Below the pieces are notes generated by a model. The model was given only the letters and a program-made list of their open reading frames with translations. It was not told where the DNA came from and did not search any database. Shown here one piece after another: positions 8,638-15,988 of a stretch of 30,609 bases of DNA. The DNA is taken from contig JAGOAF010000012.1 of the NCBI GenBank assembly GCA_017984035.1, forward strand, positions 1-30,609, given 5' to 3'. Position 1 is the stretch's first letter. Each line of letters opens with the position of its first letter. This DNA is from Flavobacterium sp. (lineage in GTDB: Bacteria > Bacteroidota > Bacteroidia > Flavobacteriales > Flavobacteriaceae). Position numbers and translations under genes: made by a program.

Positions 8638-8674
8638 AAAAAACCTTCTTTCGATTTCGGGAGAAGGTTTTTTT
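8638..8674 (+). terminator. Rho-independent terminator of gdhA
   Basis: AAAAAACCTTCT (8638-8649) pairs perfectly with AGAAGGTTTTTT (8662-8673) around a 12-base loop, 22 bases after the gdhA stop. Confidence 0.85.
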
Positions 8675-8695
8675 AGTTTGTGCGGTAGAGTATCT

Positions 8696-8703
8696 TATAT
8701 TTG
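8696..8703 (+). promoter_or_regulatory. -7 promoter element of recO
   Basis: TATATTTG is an exact TAnnTTTG match 18 bp before the recO ATG. The nearest TTG (8678-8680) gives a slightly short 15-bp spacer, just past the gdhA terminator. Confidence 0.45.
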
Positions 8704-8721
8704 TGAACCAATATTTCATTC

Positions 8722-9435
8722 ATGCAAGTTAAAACCAAAGCGATTGTTATTTCGGCATTAAAATTTCAGGAAAAAAGCCTGATTGTAAAATGCTTTACCT
8801 TGACGCATGGTTTAAAATCGTATTTTGTTCGGGATGCTTTTTCGGCTCGAAAATCGAATCAGAAAATTGCCTATTTCCAACCCTTGAGTATTTTGGAAAT
8901 CGAAGCGGTACACAAGAACAAGGGGACATTGGAGAACTTCAAAGAAATTAAAACGGCCACCCCTTTTCATTCGATACACACGGATATTGTGAAAAGCACT
9001 ATTGTGTTGTTCTTATCAGAAATTTTACATCACTCTATTCACGAAGAAGAAAAAAATGAGCCGCTCTTTGCCTTTTTAGAAGCGGCTTTGCAATGGCTCG
9101 ACAATCACAATGAAACAGCTAACTTTCATTTGATTTTGCTGCTCGAAATGACCAAATATTTTGGGTTTTACCCTGATATAACTGACAGAGACCAAGCTTT
9201 TTTCGAATTGGTTGAAGGTGTTTTTTCACCTTTTCATGCCGTAAGTTCGTTAACGGAACACGAAACCCTTTTATTTAAAAAACTGATTGACTTAAAATGG
9301 GATTCGGATCAAAAAATCTTCCATGTTATTGAAAGACAAATCCTTTTGAAAATCCTTATGGATTATTACAGCTATCACTTGGATGGCTTTAGAAAACCAA
9401 AATCGTTAGACGTGTTAAAAGAGGTTTTTGCTTAA
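8722..9435 (+). CDS. recO: DNA repair protein RecO
   Basis: RecO works with RecF and RecR to load RecA on SSB-coated single-stranded DNA during gap repair. The N-terminal OB-fold is visible (residues 1-80; KTKAIVISALKFQEKSLIVKCFT), followed by the helical domain. Length 237 is usual. Some RecO proteins, such as the Deinococcus one, carry a four-cysteine zinc finger in the C-terminal half. Here the protein has a single cysteine (C30, in the OB-fold), and the region after YFGFYPD has none, so a zinc site is absent. It has its own -7 element and is followed by ileS, which has a separate promoter. Confidence 0.93.
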   Translation: MQVKTKAIVISALKFQEKSLIVKCFTLTHGLKSYFVRDAFSARKSNQKIAYFQPLSILEIEAVHKNKGTLENFKEIKTATPFHSIHTDIVKSTIVLFLSEILHHSIHEEEKNEPLFAFLEAALQWLDNHNETANFHLILLLEMTKYFGFYPDITDRDQAFFELVEGVFSPFHAVSSLTEHETLLFKKLIDLKWDSDQKIFHVIERQILLKILMDYYSYHLDGFRKPKSLDVLKEVFA

Positions 9436-9541
9436 TGTCACTGAAAGCAGGAAAAGCGATGCCGTATGAGCGATAAATATTGACTAATTCTTTTTGTAAA
9501 ACCTACTTTGGTCAACAGCAATAACTTTTCCCTTTTCGCTT

Positions 9542-9571
9542 TTGCCTATTTACTAATATTCACTACTTTCG
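9542..9571 (+). promoter_or_regulatory. Promoter of ileS
   Basis: TTG (9542-9544), a 19-bp spacer, then TACTTTCG (9564-9571), seven of eight matches to TAnnTTTG. It lies 24 bp before the favoured ATG at 9596. Confidence 0.5.
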
Positions 9572-9595
9572 CAACTCGATTTAGAAATGCATACC

Positions 9596-12500
9596 ATGAG
9601 CACAAAATTTACTGAATACAAAGGACTTGACTTGCCAAAATCGGCAGAAGAAGTGCTGGATTTTTGGAAGAAAGAAACGATATTTGAGAAAACGGTAACT
9701 ACCCGTGAGGGGAATCCACCCTACGTATTTTTTGAAGGGCCGCCTTCGGCAAACGGCTTACCAGGAATTCACCACGTGATGGCACGTGCTATTAAAGATA
9801 TTTTTTGTCGCTATAAAACTCAAAAAGGGTTCCAAGTAAAGCGTAAAGCTGGATGGGATACCCATGGTTTGCCTGTCGAATTGGGTACTGAAAAAGAACT
9901 CGGAATTACCAAAGAAGACATTGGCAAAACCATCACAGTAGAAGAATACAACGAGGCGTGTAAACGCACCGTAATGCGCTATACAGACGTTTGGAATGAC
10001 CTAACAGAAAAAATGGGGTATTGGGTAGATATGGAAGATCCGTACGTGACCTACAAACCCAAATACATGGAAACCGTTTGGTGGTTGTTGAAACAAATCT
10101 ACAACAAGGATTTGATGTACAAAGGCTATACCATTCAGCCGTATTCCCCAAAAGCAGGAACCGGATTATCATCGCACGAGGTGAATCAACCGGGTTCATA
10201 CCGCGATGTAACGGACACTACCATTGTGGCACAGTTCAAAACCAAACCCGAATCATTGCCGAGCTTTTTGCAAGGATTTGGAGAGATTCATGTTTTAGCT
10301 TGGACAACAACACCATGGACATTGCCATCCAATACAGCTTTGACCGTAGGTCCCAAAATTGATTATGTGTTGGTAAAAACCTTCAACCAATATACTTTTT
10401 TACCCTCGAATGTCATTTTGGCTAAAAACTTGGTAGGAAAACAATTTGGCAAAACCTTCTTCGAATCGGCAGAAGCAGCTGATTTTGAAAATTTCAAAGC
10501 GGGAGATAAGAAGATTCCATTCCAAATTTTGGCGGAAGCTAAAGGAGCAGATTTGGTTGGCATTCGTTACGAGCAATTGATGCCCTTAGTGTTACCTAAT
10601 CAAAATGCTGAGGATGCTTTCCGTGTGATTGCAGGGGATTTTGTGACTACCAATGACGGAACAGGAATTGTACATACCGCGCCTACTTTTGGAGCTGATG
10701 ATGCTAAAGTGGCGAAAGAAGCTACACCTGAAATACCGCCAATGTTAGTTTTGGACGAAAATGGGACGCCAGTTCCTTTGGTAGATTTGCAAGGTAAATT
10801 CGTAAATGGCTTAGGAGATTTATCAGGCAAATACGTTAAAAACGAATACTATAACGAAGGCGAAGCACCAGAGCGTTCTGCTGATGTGGAAATTGCGATT
10901 CAATTAAAAGAAGAAAATAAGGCGTTCAAAGTAGAGAAGTACGTTCACAGTTACCCACATTGTTGGAGAACAGACAAGCCTATTTTATATTACCCATTGG
11001 ACTCTTGGTTCATCAAAATCACCGATGTGCGTGACCGTATGTTCGACTTGAACGATTCGATCAACTGGAAGCCAAAAGCTACTGGAGAAGGTCGTTTTGG
11101 TAACTGGTTGAAAAACGCTAATGATTGGAATTTATCTCGTTCTAGATATTGGGGAATTCCATTGCCAATATGGAGAACCGAGGACAAACAAGAAGAAATC
11201 TTGATTGGTTCAGTTGAAGAATTGTACCACGAAATCGAAAAATCTATTGCTGCAGGTTTCCAAAAAACAAATCCATTTGCTGGTTTTGAAATTGGAAATA
11301 TGTCAGAAGCCAATTATGATTTGATTGACTTACATAAAAATGTAGTAGACGAAATCATTTTGGTTTCGGCTTCAGGAAAACCAATGCAACGCGAAAGTGA
11401 TTTGATTGACGTTTGGTTTGATTCTGGCGCAATGCCTTATGCACAATGGCATTATCCATTTGAAAACAAAGAGTTGATCGACCAAAACAAATCATTTCCA
11501 GCTGATTTTATCGCTGAAGGAGTGGATCAAACACGTGGTTGGTTTTATACTTTACACGCCATTGGAACTTTGGTTTTCGACACCATTGCCTATAAAAATG
11601 TGGTGTCTAACGGATTGGTATTGGACAAAAACGGACAAAAAATGTCGAAACGTTTAGGAAATGCCGTGGATCCTTTTGAAACGTTGAAAGAATATGGACC
11701 AGATGCAACACGTTGGTACATGATATCGAATGCAAACCCATGGGATAACTTGAAATTTGACTTAGAGGGAATTGCTGAGGTACGTCGTAAATTCTTTGGT
11801 ACTTTATACAACACCTATTCGTTCTTTAGTTTGTATGCTAATATCGATGGATTTACCTATTCTGAAGCTGAGATTCCGTTGCATGAACGCCCTGAAATTG
11901 ACCGTTGGATTATATCAGAATTGAATACATTAATTAAAGACGTAGATGGTTTCTATGCCGATTATGAACCAACAAGAGCGGCTCGTGCAATTTCAGATTT
12001 TGTTCAGGAAAACTTGAGTAACTGGTATGTACGTTTGTGTAGAAGACGTTTTTGGAAAGGCGAATATGCGCAAGATAAAATCGCAGCCTATCAAACTTTA
12101 TATACTTGTTTGTTAAGCATAAGTAAACTGGCTGCGCCAATTGCGCCATTTTATATGGACAAATTATACAGAGACTTAACACAAGCGACACATTCAGAAG
12201 GTTTTGAGAGCGTACATTTGGCAAAATTTCCGGAATTCGTTGAAAACTTTGTTGATAAATCGTTGGAAAGCAAAATGCAAAAAGCCCAAACGATTTCATC
12301 ATTAGTATTGTCGCTTCGTAAAAAAGAAATGATTAAAGTGCGTCAACCTTTGCAAAAGGTAATGATTCCGGTACTTGACAACAATCAAAGGGCAGAAATC
12401 GAGGCGGTATCTGATTTGATTAAAGCGGAAGTTAACGTAAAAGAAATCGTACTTTTAGATGACGCTTCTGGAATATTGGTTAAACAAATTAAGCCTAATT

Positions 12501-12997
12501 TCAAGACATTAGGACCGCGTTTTGGGAAAGATATGGGCTTGATTTCTAAGGAAATACAAGGGTTTACGCCAGATCAAATCAATGAATTGGAACGTGAAGG
12601 TAGTTTGGCGATTGTTATTGCAGGGAATGCTGTATCTTTAACATTAGAAGATGTAGAAATAACATCACAAGATATTGAGGGTTGGTTGGTCGCTAATTCA
12701 AACGGAATTACTGTAGCCTTAGACATAACGATTTCGGCAGCATTAAAACAAGAAGGAATTGCTAGAGAATTGGTCAACCGAATTCAAAATATTCGTAAAG
12801 ATTCAGGATTTGAAGTGACAGATAAAATCAAAGTAATTTTACAACACAATGCTGAATTACAAGCAGCAGTAGCCGCTAACGAAGAATACATCAAATCAGA
12901 GACATTAACTGAAAGTTTGGTTTTTGAAAATGAAGTAACGAAAGGGTTAGAAATTGAATTTGACGATATAAAAACAAGAATAATAATTACTAAATAA
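9596..12997 (+). CDS. ileS: Isoleucyl-tRNA synthetase, long form with GIHH signature
   Basis: Charges tRNA-Ile with isoleucine and edits mischarged valine. The start at 9596 (MSTKFTEYKG) is preferred over the in-frame ATG at 9587 because it matches the usual flavobacterial N-terminus as I remember it. With this start the protein has 1133 residues. The class I HxGH motif is replaced by GIHH (residues 57-60, codons 9764-9775). The second signature is KMSKR (residues 682-686, codons 11639-11653). The CP1 editing domain is present, with WTTTPWTLPSNTAL and GTGIVHTAPTFGADD. The C-terminal region lacks the zinc-finger cysteines of the E. coli enzyme. These traits indicate the IleRS2-like class, related to eukaryotic enzymes and typically less sensitive to mupirocin. 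The DksA-like gene follows 7 bp downstream. Confidence 0.97.
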   Translation: MSTKFTEYKGLDLPKSAEEVLDFWKKETIFEKTVTTREGNPPYVFFEGPPSANGLPGIHHVMARAIKDIFCRYKTQKGFQVKRKAGWDTHGLPVELGTEKELGITKEDIGKTITVEEYNEACKRTVMRYTDVWNDLTEKMGYWVDMEDPYVTYKPKYMETVWWLLKQIYNKDLMYKGYTIQPYSPKAGTGLSSHEVNQPGSYRDVTDTTIVAQFKTKPESLPSFLQGFGEIHVLAWTTTPWTLPSNTALTVGPKIDYVLVKTFNQYTFLPSNVILAKNLVGKQFGKTFFESAEAADFENFKAGDKKIPFQILAEAKGADLVGIRYEQLMPLVLPNQNAEDAFRVIAGDFVTTNDGTGIVHTAPTFGADDAKVAKEATPEIPPMLVLDENGTPVPLVDLQGKFVNGLGDLSGKYVKNEYYNEGEAPERSADVEIAIQLKEENKAFKVEKYVHSYPHCWRTDKPILYYPLDSWFIKITDVRDRMFDLNDSINWKPKATGEGRFGNWLKNANDWNLSRSRYWGIPLPIWRTEDKQEEILIGSVEELYHEIEKSIAAGFQKTNPFAGFEIGNMSEANYDLIDLHKNVVDEIILVSASGKPMQRESDLIDVWFDSGAMPYAQWHYPFENKELIDQNKSFPADFIAEGVDQTRGWFYTLHAIGTLVFDTIAYKNVVSNGLVLDKNGQKMSKRLGNAVDPFETLKEYGPDATRWYMISNANPWDNLKFDLEGIAEVRRKFFGTLYNTYSFFSLYANIDGFTYSEAEIPLHERPEIDRWIISELNTLIKDVDGFYADYEPTRAARAISDFVQENLSNWYVRLCRRRFWKGEYAQDKIAAYQTLYTCLLSISKLAAPIAPFYMDKLYRDLTQATHSEGFESVHLAKFPEFVENFVDKSLESKMQKAQTISSLVLSLRKKEMIKVRQPLQKVMIPVLDNNQRAEIEAVSDLIKAEVNVKEIVLLDDASGILVKQIKPNFKTLGPRFGKDMGLISKEIQGFTPDQINELEREGSLAIVIAGNAVSLTLEDVEITSQDIEGWLVANSNGITVALDITISAALKQEGIARELVNRIQNIRKDSGFEVTDKIKVILQHNAELQAAVAANEEYIKSETLTESLVFENEVTKGLEIEFDDIKTRIIITK

Positions 12998-13004
12998 TGG
13001 AGTT

Positions 13005-13385
13005 ATGGTAGATGAAATTGCAAAATACTCAGAAGCTGATTTAGCAGAATTCAAAGAATTAATTTTAAAGAAAATACAAAAAGCCCAAGAAGATTTAGAC
13101 TTGATCAAAAGTGCTTATATGAATGATTTGAATAATGGAACAGACGATACGTCACCAACATTTAAAGCATTTGAAGAAGGAAGCGAAACCATGTCTAAAG
13201 AGGCTAACTCACAATTAGCAATTCGTCAAGAAAAGTTCATTCGTGATTTGAAAAACGCACTTTTCCGCGTAGAAAACAAAACCTACGGGGTGTGTAAAGT
13301 AACTGGGAAATTAATTAGTAAGGAAAGGCTAATGATCGTGCCTCATGCTACTATGAGTATTGAAGCTAAAAATATGCAACGATAA
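13005..13385 (+). CDS. DksA/TraR-family protein with degenerate zinc finger
   Basis: A 126-residue protein with a long N-terminal coiled-coil (about residues 8-90) and a C-terminal DksA/TraR signature, YGVCKVTGKLISKERLMIVP (94-113), followed by HATMSIEAK. In classical DksA four cysteines bind zinc. Here only C97 remains; the other three positions are T100, S118 and A121. Family members bind the RNA polymerase secondary channel and alter transcription initiation, often with ppGpp. From memory, loss of zinc ligands is common in Bacteroidota members, so this is not decay. The gene follows ileS by 7 bp and is probably co-transcribed with it, then ends at a strong hairpin terminator. A tip motif equivalent to the DxxDxA of DksA is not obvious, so an actual polymerase role is inference. 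Confidence 0.85.
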   Translation: MVDEIAKYSEADLAEFKELILKKIQKAQEDLDLIKSAYMNDLNNGTDDTSPTFKAFEEGSETMSKEANSQLAIRQEKFIRDLKNALFRVENKTYGVCKVTGKLISKERLMIVPHATMSIEAKNMQR

Positions 13386-13406
13386 TAAATTGCGTTACAG
13401 GCTGTC

Positions 13407-13463
13407 ATTCCAAATTCCAAAAATTTCTGATTAGAAATCTTGGAATTTGGAATTTTTATTTTT
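13407..13463 (+). terminator. Strong hairpin terminator built from 7-bp repeats
   Basis: The left arm (13407-13420) is ATTCCAA twice and the right arm (13440-13453) is TTGGAAT twice, perfectly complementary over 14 bp. Inside, ATTTCT (13423-13428) and AGAAAT (13433-13438) add a 6-bp stem with a GATT loop. A T-rich tract follows. It ends the ileS/dksA-like unit and overlaps the upstream part of the lspA promoter. Confidence 0.85.
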
Positions 13464-13473
13464 AGAAATTATT

Positions 13474-13481
13474 TACTTTTG
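13474..13481 (+). promoter_or_regulatory. -7 promoter element of lspA
   Basis: TACTTTTG exactly matches TAnnTTTG. A TTG (13447-13449) lies 24 bp upstream inside the terminator's right arm. Transcription would begin at about 13486-13490, very near the first in-frame ATG. Confidence 0.5.
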
Positions 13482-13500
13482 CCGGATGAAATACAATCCA

Positions 13501-14106
13501 ATGTCATTACGAAACGCGTATTTTTTTGTTGTTCTCATCTTAATTGCAGATCAACTTTCTAAAATTTATATCAAGACCAATTTCATTTTAGGGGAAGAGG
13601 TGGAAGTGTTTTCGTGGTTTAAAATTTATTTTATCGAGAATGAAGGAATGGCATGGGGAACTAAAATCCCAGGAGAATATGGTAAATTAGTTTTGACGGT
13701 ATTTCGTTTGTTTGCTGTTGCCGGAATTGGCTATTGGTTGTGGGATTCAATTACAAAGAGACAGAGTTCAAACTATTTGATTGTGGCCATTGTATTGATT
13801 ATGGCAGGCGCTTTCGGCAATATTTTAGATTCTGTTTTTTATGGGGTAACGTTTGATGATAGCCAACAAAATGTAGCGACTTTATTTTCAGATCAGCCTT
13901 ATGGGACTTGGTTTCATGGTAAAGTAGTGGATATGTTTTATTTTCCAATCTGGCAAGGGAATTTGCCTTCTTGGTTGCCTATTTGGGGTGGCAAAGAATT
14001 TACATTTTTCAACGCCATTTTTAATATTGCCGATGTGGCGATTTCTACCGGAGTGGGAATTTTGCTATTCTTCAATAAAAAAGCATTTCCAGCACATCAA
14101 AAGTAG
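13501..14106 (+). CDS. lspA: Lipoprotein signal peptidase (signal peptidase II)
   Basis: LspA cleaves the signal peptide of diacylglyceryl-modified prolipoproteins at the lipobox, in the inner membrane. Start chosen at 13501 (MSLRNAYFFVVLILIADQLSK) because upstream residues do not fit the family; ATG 13486 would add five residues and a TTG at 13447 lies within the terminator. With this start there are 201 residues. The helices, the ENEGMAWG motif and the catalytic aspartates D144 (GKVVDM) and D178 (FNIADVAIS) are present. About 25 residues (VTFDDSQQNV to FHGK) are inserted between GNILDSVFYG and VVDM relative to E. coli, an extended periplasmic loop that I recall in other Bacteroidota LspA. 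It serves lipoproteins such as the two encoded at 17.8 and 24.3 kb. Confidence 0.94.
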   Translation: MSLRNAYFFVVLILIADQLSKIYIKTNFILGEEVEVFSWFKIYFIENEGMAWGTKIPGEYGKLVLTVFRLFAVAGIGYWLWDSITKRQSSNYLIVAIVLIMAGAFGNILDSVFYGVTFDDSQQNVATLFSDQPYGTWFHGKVVDMFYFPIWQGNLPSWLPIWGGKEFTFFNAIFNIADVAISTGVGILLFFNKKAFPAHQK

Positions 14107-14108
14107 TT

Positions 14109-15470
14109 TTATCCAAATAATTCTCCGGCCACATCTTCAATTTTCGCCACTAAGCGAATTTTTATGCCGGTATTTTTTAAAGCTATTTTATTGTATTTGG
14201 ATACAAAAATAGTTGAAAACCCCAATTTTTCTGCTTCTTGTATGCGTTGATCTACCCTATTCACAGGTCTAATTTCGCCCGAAAGTCCGACTTCGCCTGC
14301 AAAACAAAAATCTTTGTTGACAGGAATGTCTTCGTTGGAAGATAAGATAGCGGCTACTACTGCTAAATCAATAGCGGGATCGTCCACAGATATGCCACCG
14401 GTAATGTTGAGAAAAACGTCTTTGGCACCCAAACGAAAACCGGCTCGTTTTTCCAATACGGCTAAAATCATATTCAGCCTTTTTGCATTGTATCCGGTCG
14501 TGCTGCGTTGTGGTGTTCCGTATACTGCGGTACTTACCAGAGCTTGTATTTCGAGCATTAAAGGGCGCATTCCTTCCAAAGTTGTAGCAATCGCAGTTCC
14601 AGACAATTCTTCGTCTTTGTGCGAAATCAAAATTTCAGAAGGATTAGACACTTCGCGCAAGCCACTGCCTAACATTTCGTAGATTCCGATTTCGGCAGTG
14701 GAACCAAAACGATTTTTCAGTGAACGTAAAATACGGTACACATGATTTCGGTCGCCTTCAAATTGCAAGACGGTATCGACCATATGTTCCAAAATTTTAG
14801 GACCTGCAATGGTGCCGTCTTTGGTAATATGTCCAATTAAAATGACAGGAATATTGGTTTCTTTGGCAAATTTAATCAGCTCGGCAGTGGTTTCTCTAAT
14901 TTGAGAAATACTCCCAGGTGTCGATTCAATATAATCAGTATGCAGCGTTTGAATCGAATCAATAATTACAATTTCAGGCTGAATGGTTTCAATTTGCTTG
15001 AAGATATTTTGCGTTTTAGTTTCGGTCAAAATATAGCAATTGTCACCGTTTGGAGTGATGCGTTCCGCACGCATTTTAATTTGTTTTTGGCTTTCTTCGC
15101 CAGAAACATATAGCGTTTTATAAGGTAAACTCAATGATATTTGAAGCAAAAGTGTACTTTTTCCAATACCCGGTTCGCCCCCTAATAGGATTAACGAACC
15201 TGGAACAATTCCGCCTCCCAACACACGATTAAGTTCATTGTCTGTAGTATCTAAACGTATTTCTTGAGTAGAATCGATTTCATTTATTCGCAAAGGTTTT
15301 GGCGCTTTTCCAGCTGCTGTCGGTTCGCTTTTCCAAGCTACTTTTTCTTGTTTCTGAACGATTTCTTCAGCAATGGTGTTCCATTCTTTACAGGCATTAC
15401 ATTGTCCTTGCCATTTGGCGTATTGGGTTCCGCAGTTTTGACAGAAAAAAGTGGTTTTAACTTTCGACAT
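14109..15470 (-). CDS. radA: DNA repair protein RadA (Sms)
   Basis: RadA is a hexameric RecA-like helicase that promotes branch migration and processing of recombination intermediates. Order of parts: a four-cysteine zinc finger (C10, C13, C24, C27), RecA-fold ATPase with Walker A GGEPGIGKST (97-106), the RadA-specific KNRFG motif (252-256), and a C-terminal Lon-protease-like domain without expected protease activity (GISVDDPAIDLAVVAAILSS). Length 453 is typical. The stop lies 2 bp from that of the convergent lspA. A TAnnTTTG element precedes the start. Confidence is high. Confidence 0.97.
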   Translation of the reverse strand: MSKVKTTFFCQNCGTQYAKWQGQCNACKEWNTIAEEIVQKQEKVAWKSEPTAAGKAPKPLRINEIDSTQEIRLDTTDNELNRVLGGGIVPGSLILLGGEPGIGKSTLLLQISLSLPYKTLYVSGEESQKQIKMRAERITPNGDNCYILTETKTQNIFKQIETIQPEIVIIDSIQTLHTDYIESTPGSISQIRETTAELIKFAKETNIPVILIGHITKDGTIAGPKILEHMVDTVLQFEGDRNHVYRILRSLKNRFGSTAEIGIYEMLGSGLREVSNPSEILISHKDEELSGTAIATTLEGMRPLMLEIQALVSTAVYGTPQRSTTGYNAKRLNMILAVLEKRAGFRLGAKDVFLNITGGISVDDPAIDLAVVAAILSSNEDIPVNKDFCFAGEVGLSGEIRPVNRVDQRIQEAEKLGFSTIFVSKYNKIALKNTGIKIRLVAKIEDVAGELFG

Positions 15471-15492
15471 AATTCTTGGAATAAATTGAATT

Positions 15493-15500
15493 CAAATTTA
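15493..15500 (-). promoter_or_regulatory. -7 promoter element of radA
   Basis: Minus-strand TAAATTTG is an exact TAnnTTTG match, 22 bp before the radA ATG. No properly spaced TTG is seen. Confidence 0.4.
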
Positions 15501-15550
15501 CAGTAAAGTATGTTCTAAAAAAATTATTGGAAATAGATTGTTGATAAAAC

Positions 15551-15576
15551 AAAAAACCACTCCTTTTGAGAGTGGT
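15551..15576 (-). terminator. Rho-independent terminator of panC-panD
   Basis: ACCACTC (15556-15562) pairs with GAGTGGT (15570-15576) around a 7-base loop. On the minus strand the stem is followed by TTTTTTG. It lies about 25 bases after the panD stop. Confidence 0.75.
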
Positions 15577-15600
15577 CTTGAAGCATATATAAATCGTTAA

Positions 15601-15951
15601 TTATGTCAAGGAATTGTCGTTTTCATTTGGAAAAATAATCCAAGGTTGGAATGTTTTGGCTTCTTCGAATTCAAGAGTAGCATACGAAATAATGATAATA
15701 ATGTCGTCTTTTTGAACTTTTCGAGCGGCAGGACCATTTAAGGTGATGGTACCCGAATTTTTTTCTCCTTTAATAGCGTAGGTTTCAAAACGTTCGCCAT
15801 TGTTCACATTGACAATAGCTACTTTTTCGCCTTCAATAATATTAGAAGCTTCGAGTAAAGCTTCGTCAATAGTGATGCTTCCGATGTAATTTAGATCGGC
15901 TCCGGTAACCTTAACGCGGTGTATTTTTGATTTTACTACTTGAATTTGCAT
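15601..15951 (-). CDS. panD: Aspartate 1-decarboxylase
   Basis: PanD decarboxylates L-aspartate to beta-alanine, one of the two precursors joined by PanC. It is made as a proenzyme that self-cleaves to form a pyruvoyl cofactor. The cleavage site G24-S25 with Y22 just before is present (NYIGSIT), as are K9 and the GERFETYAI and NGPAARKV blocks. Length 116 is usual. It starts 14 bp after panC, but a promoter-like TACTTTTG ends only 4 bp before its ATG, so a separate, nearly leaderless transcript is possible. The C-terminal tail (FQPWIIFPNENDNSLT) is variable in the family. Confidence 0.97.
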   Translation of the reverse strand: MQIQVVKSKIHRVKVTGADLNYIGSITIDEALLEASNIIEGEKVAIVNVNNGERFETYAIKGEKNSGTITLNGPAARKVQKDDIIIIISYATLEFEEAKTFQPWIIFPNENDNSLT

Positions 15952-15955
15952 GTTG

Positions 15956-15988
15956 CAAAAGTAAATTAATTTAGTGAAATGGTATCAA
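15956..15988 (-). promoter_or_regulatory. Possible internal promoter of panD
   Basis: On the minus strand, TTG (15986-15988), a 22-bp spacer and TACTTTTG (15956-15963). The -7 box ends 4 bp before the panD ATG, which would give a leaderless or nearly leaderless mRNA. The -33 part lies within the end of panC. Confidence 0.45.

Noticed and set aside
10021..10362. Open frame inside ileS in another plus-strand frame
   Set aside because: It lies wholly within the well-supported synthetase, and its translation has no domain-like features. Several similar minus-strand frames inside ileS were dropped for the same reason.
13447..13500. TTG start for lspA upstream of 13501
   Set aside because: It lies within the terminator right arm and upstream of the -7 box, so it would not be in the lspA transcript.
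14314..14682. Plus-strand open frame opposite radA
   Set aside because: It is antisense to a conserved RadA region and its translation is low-complexity and basic.
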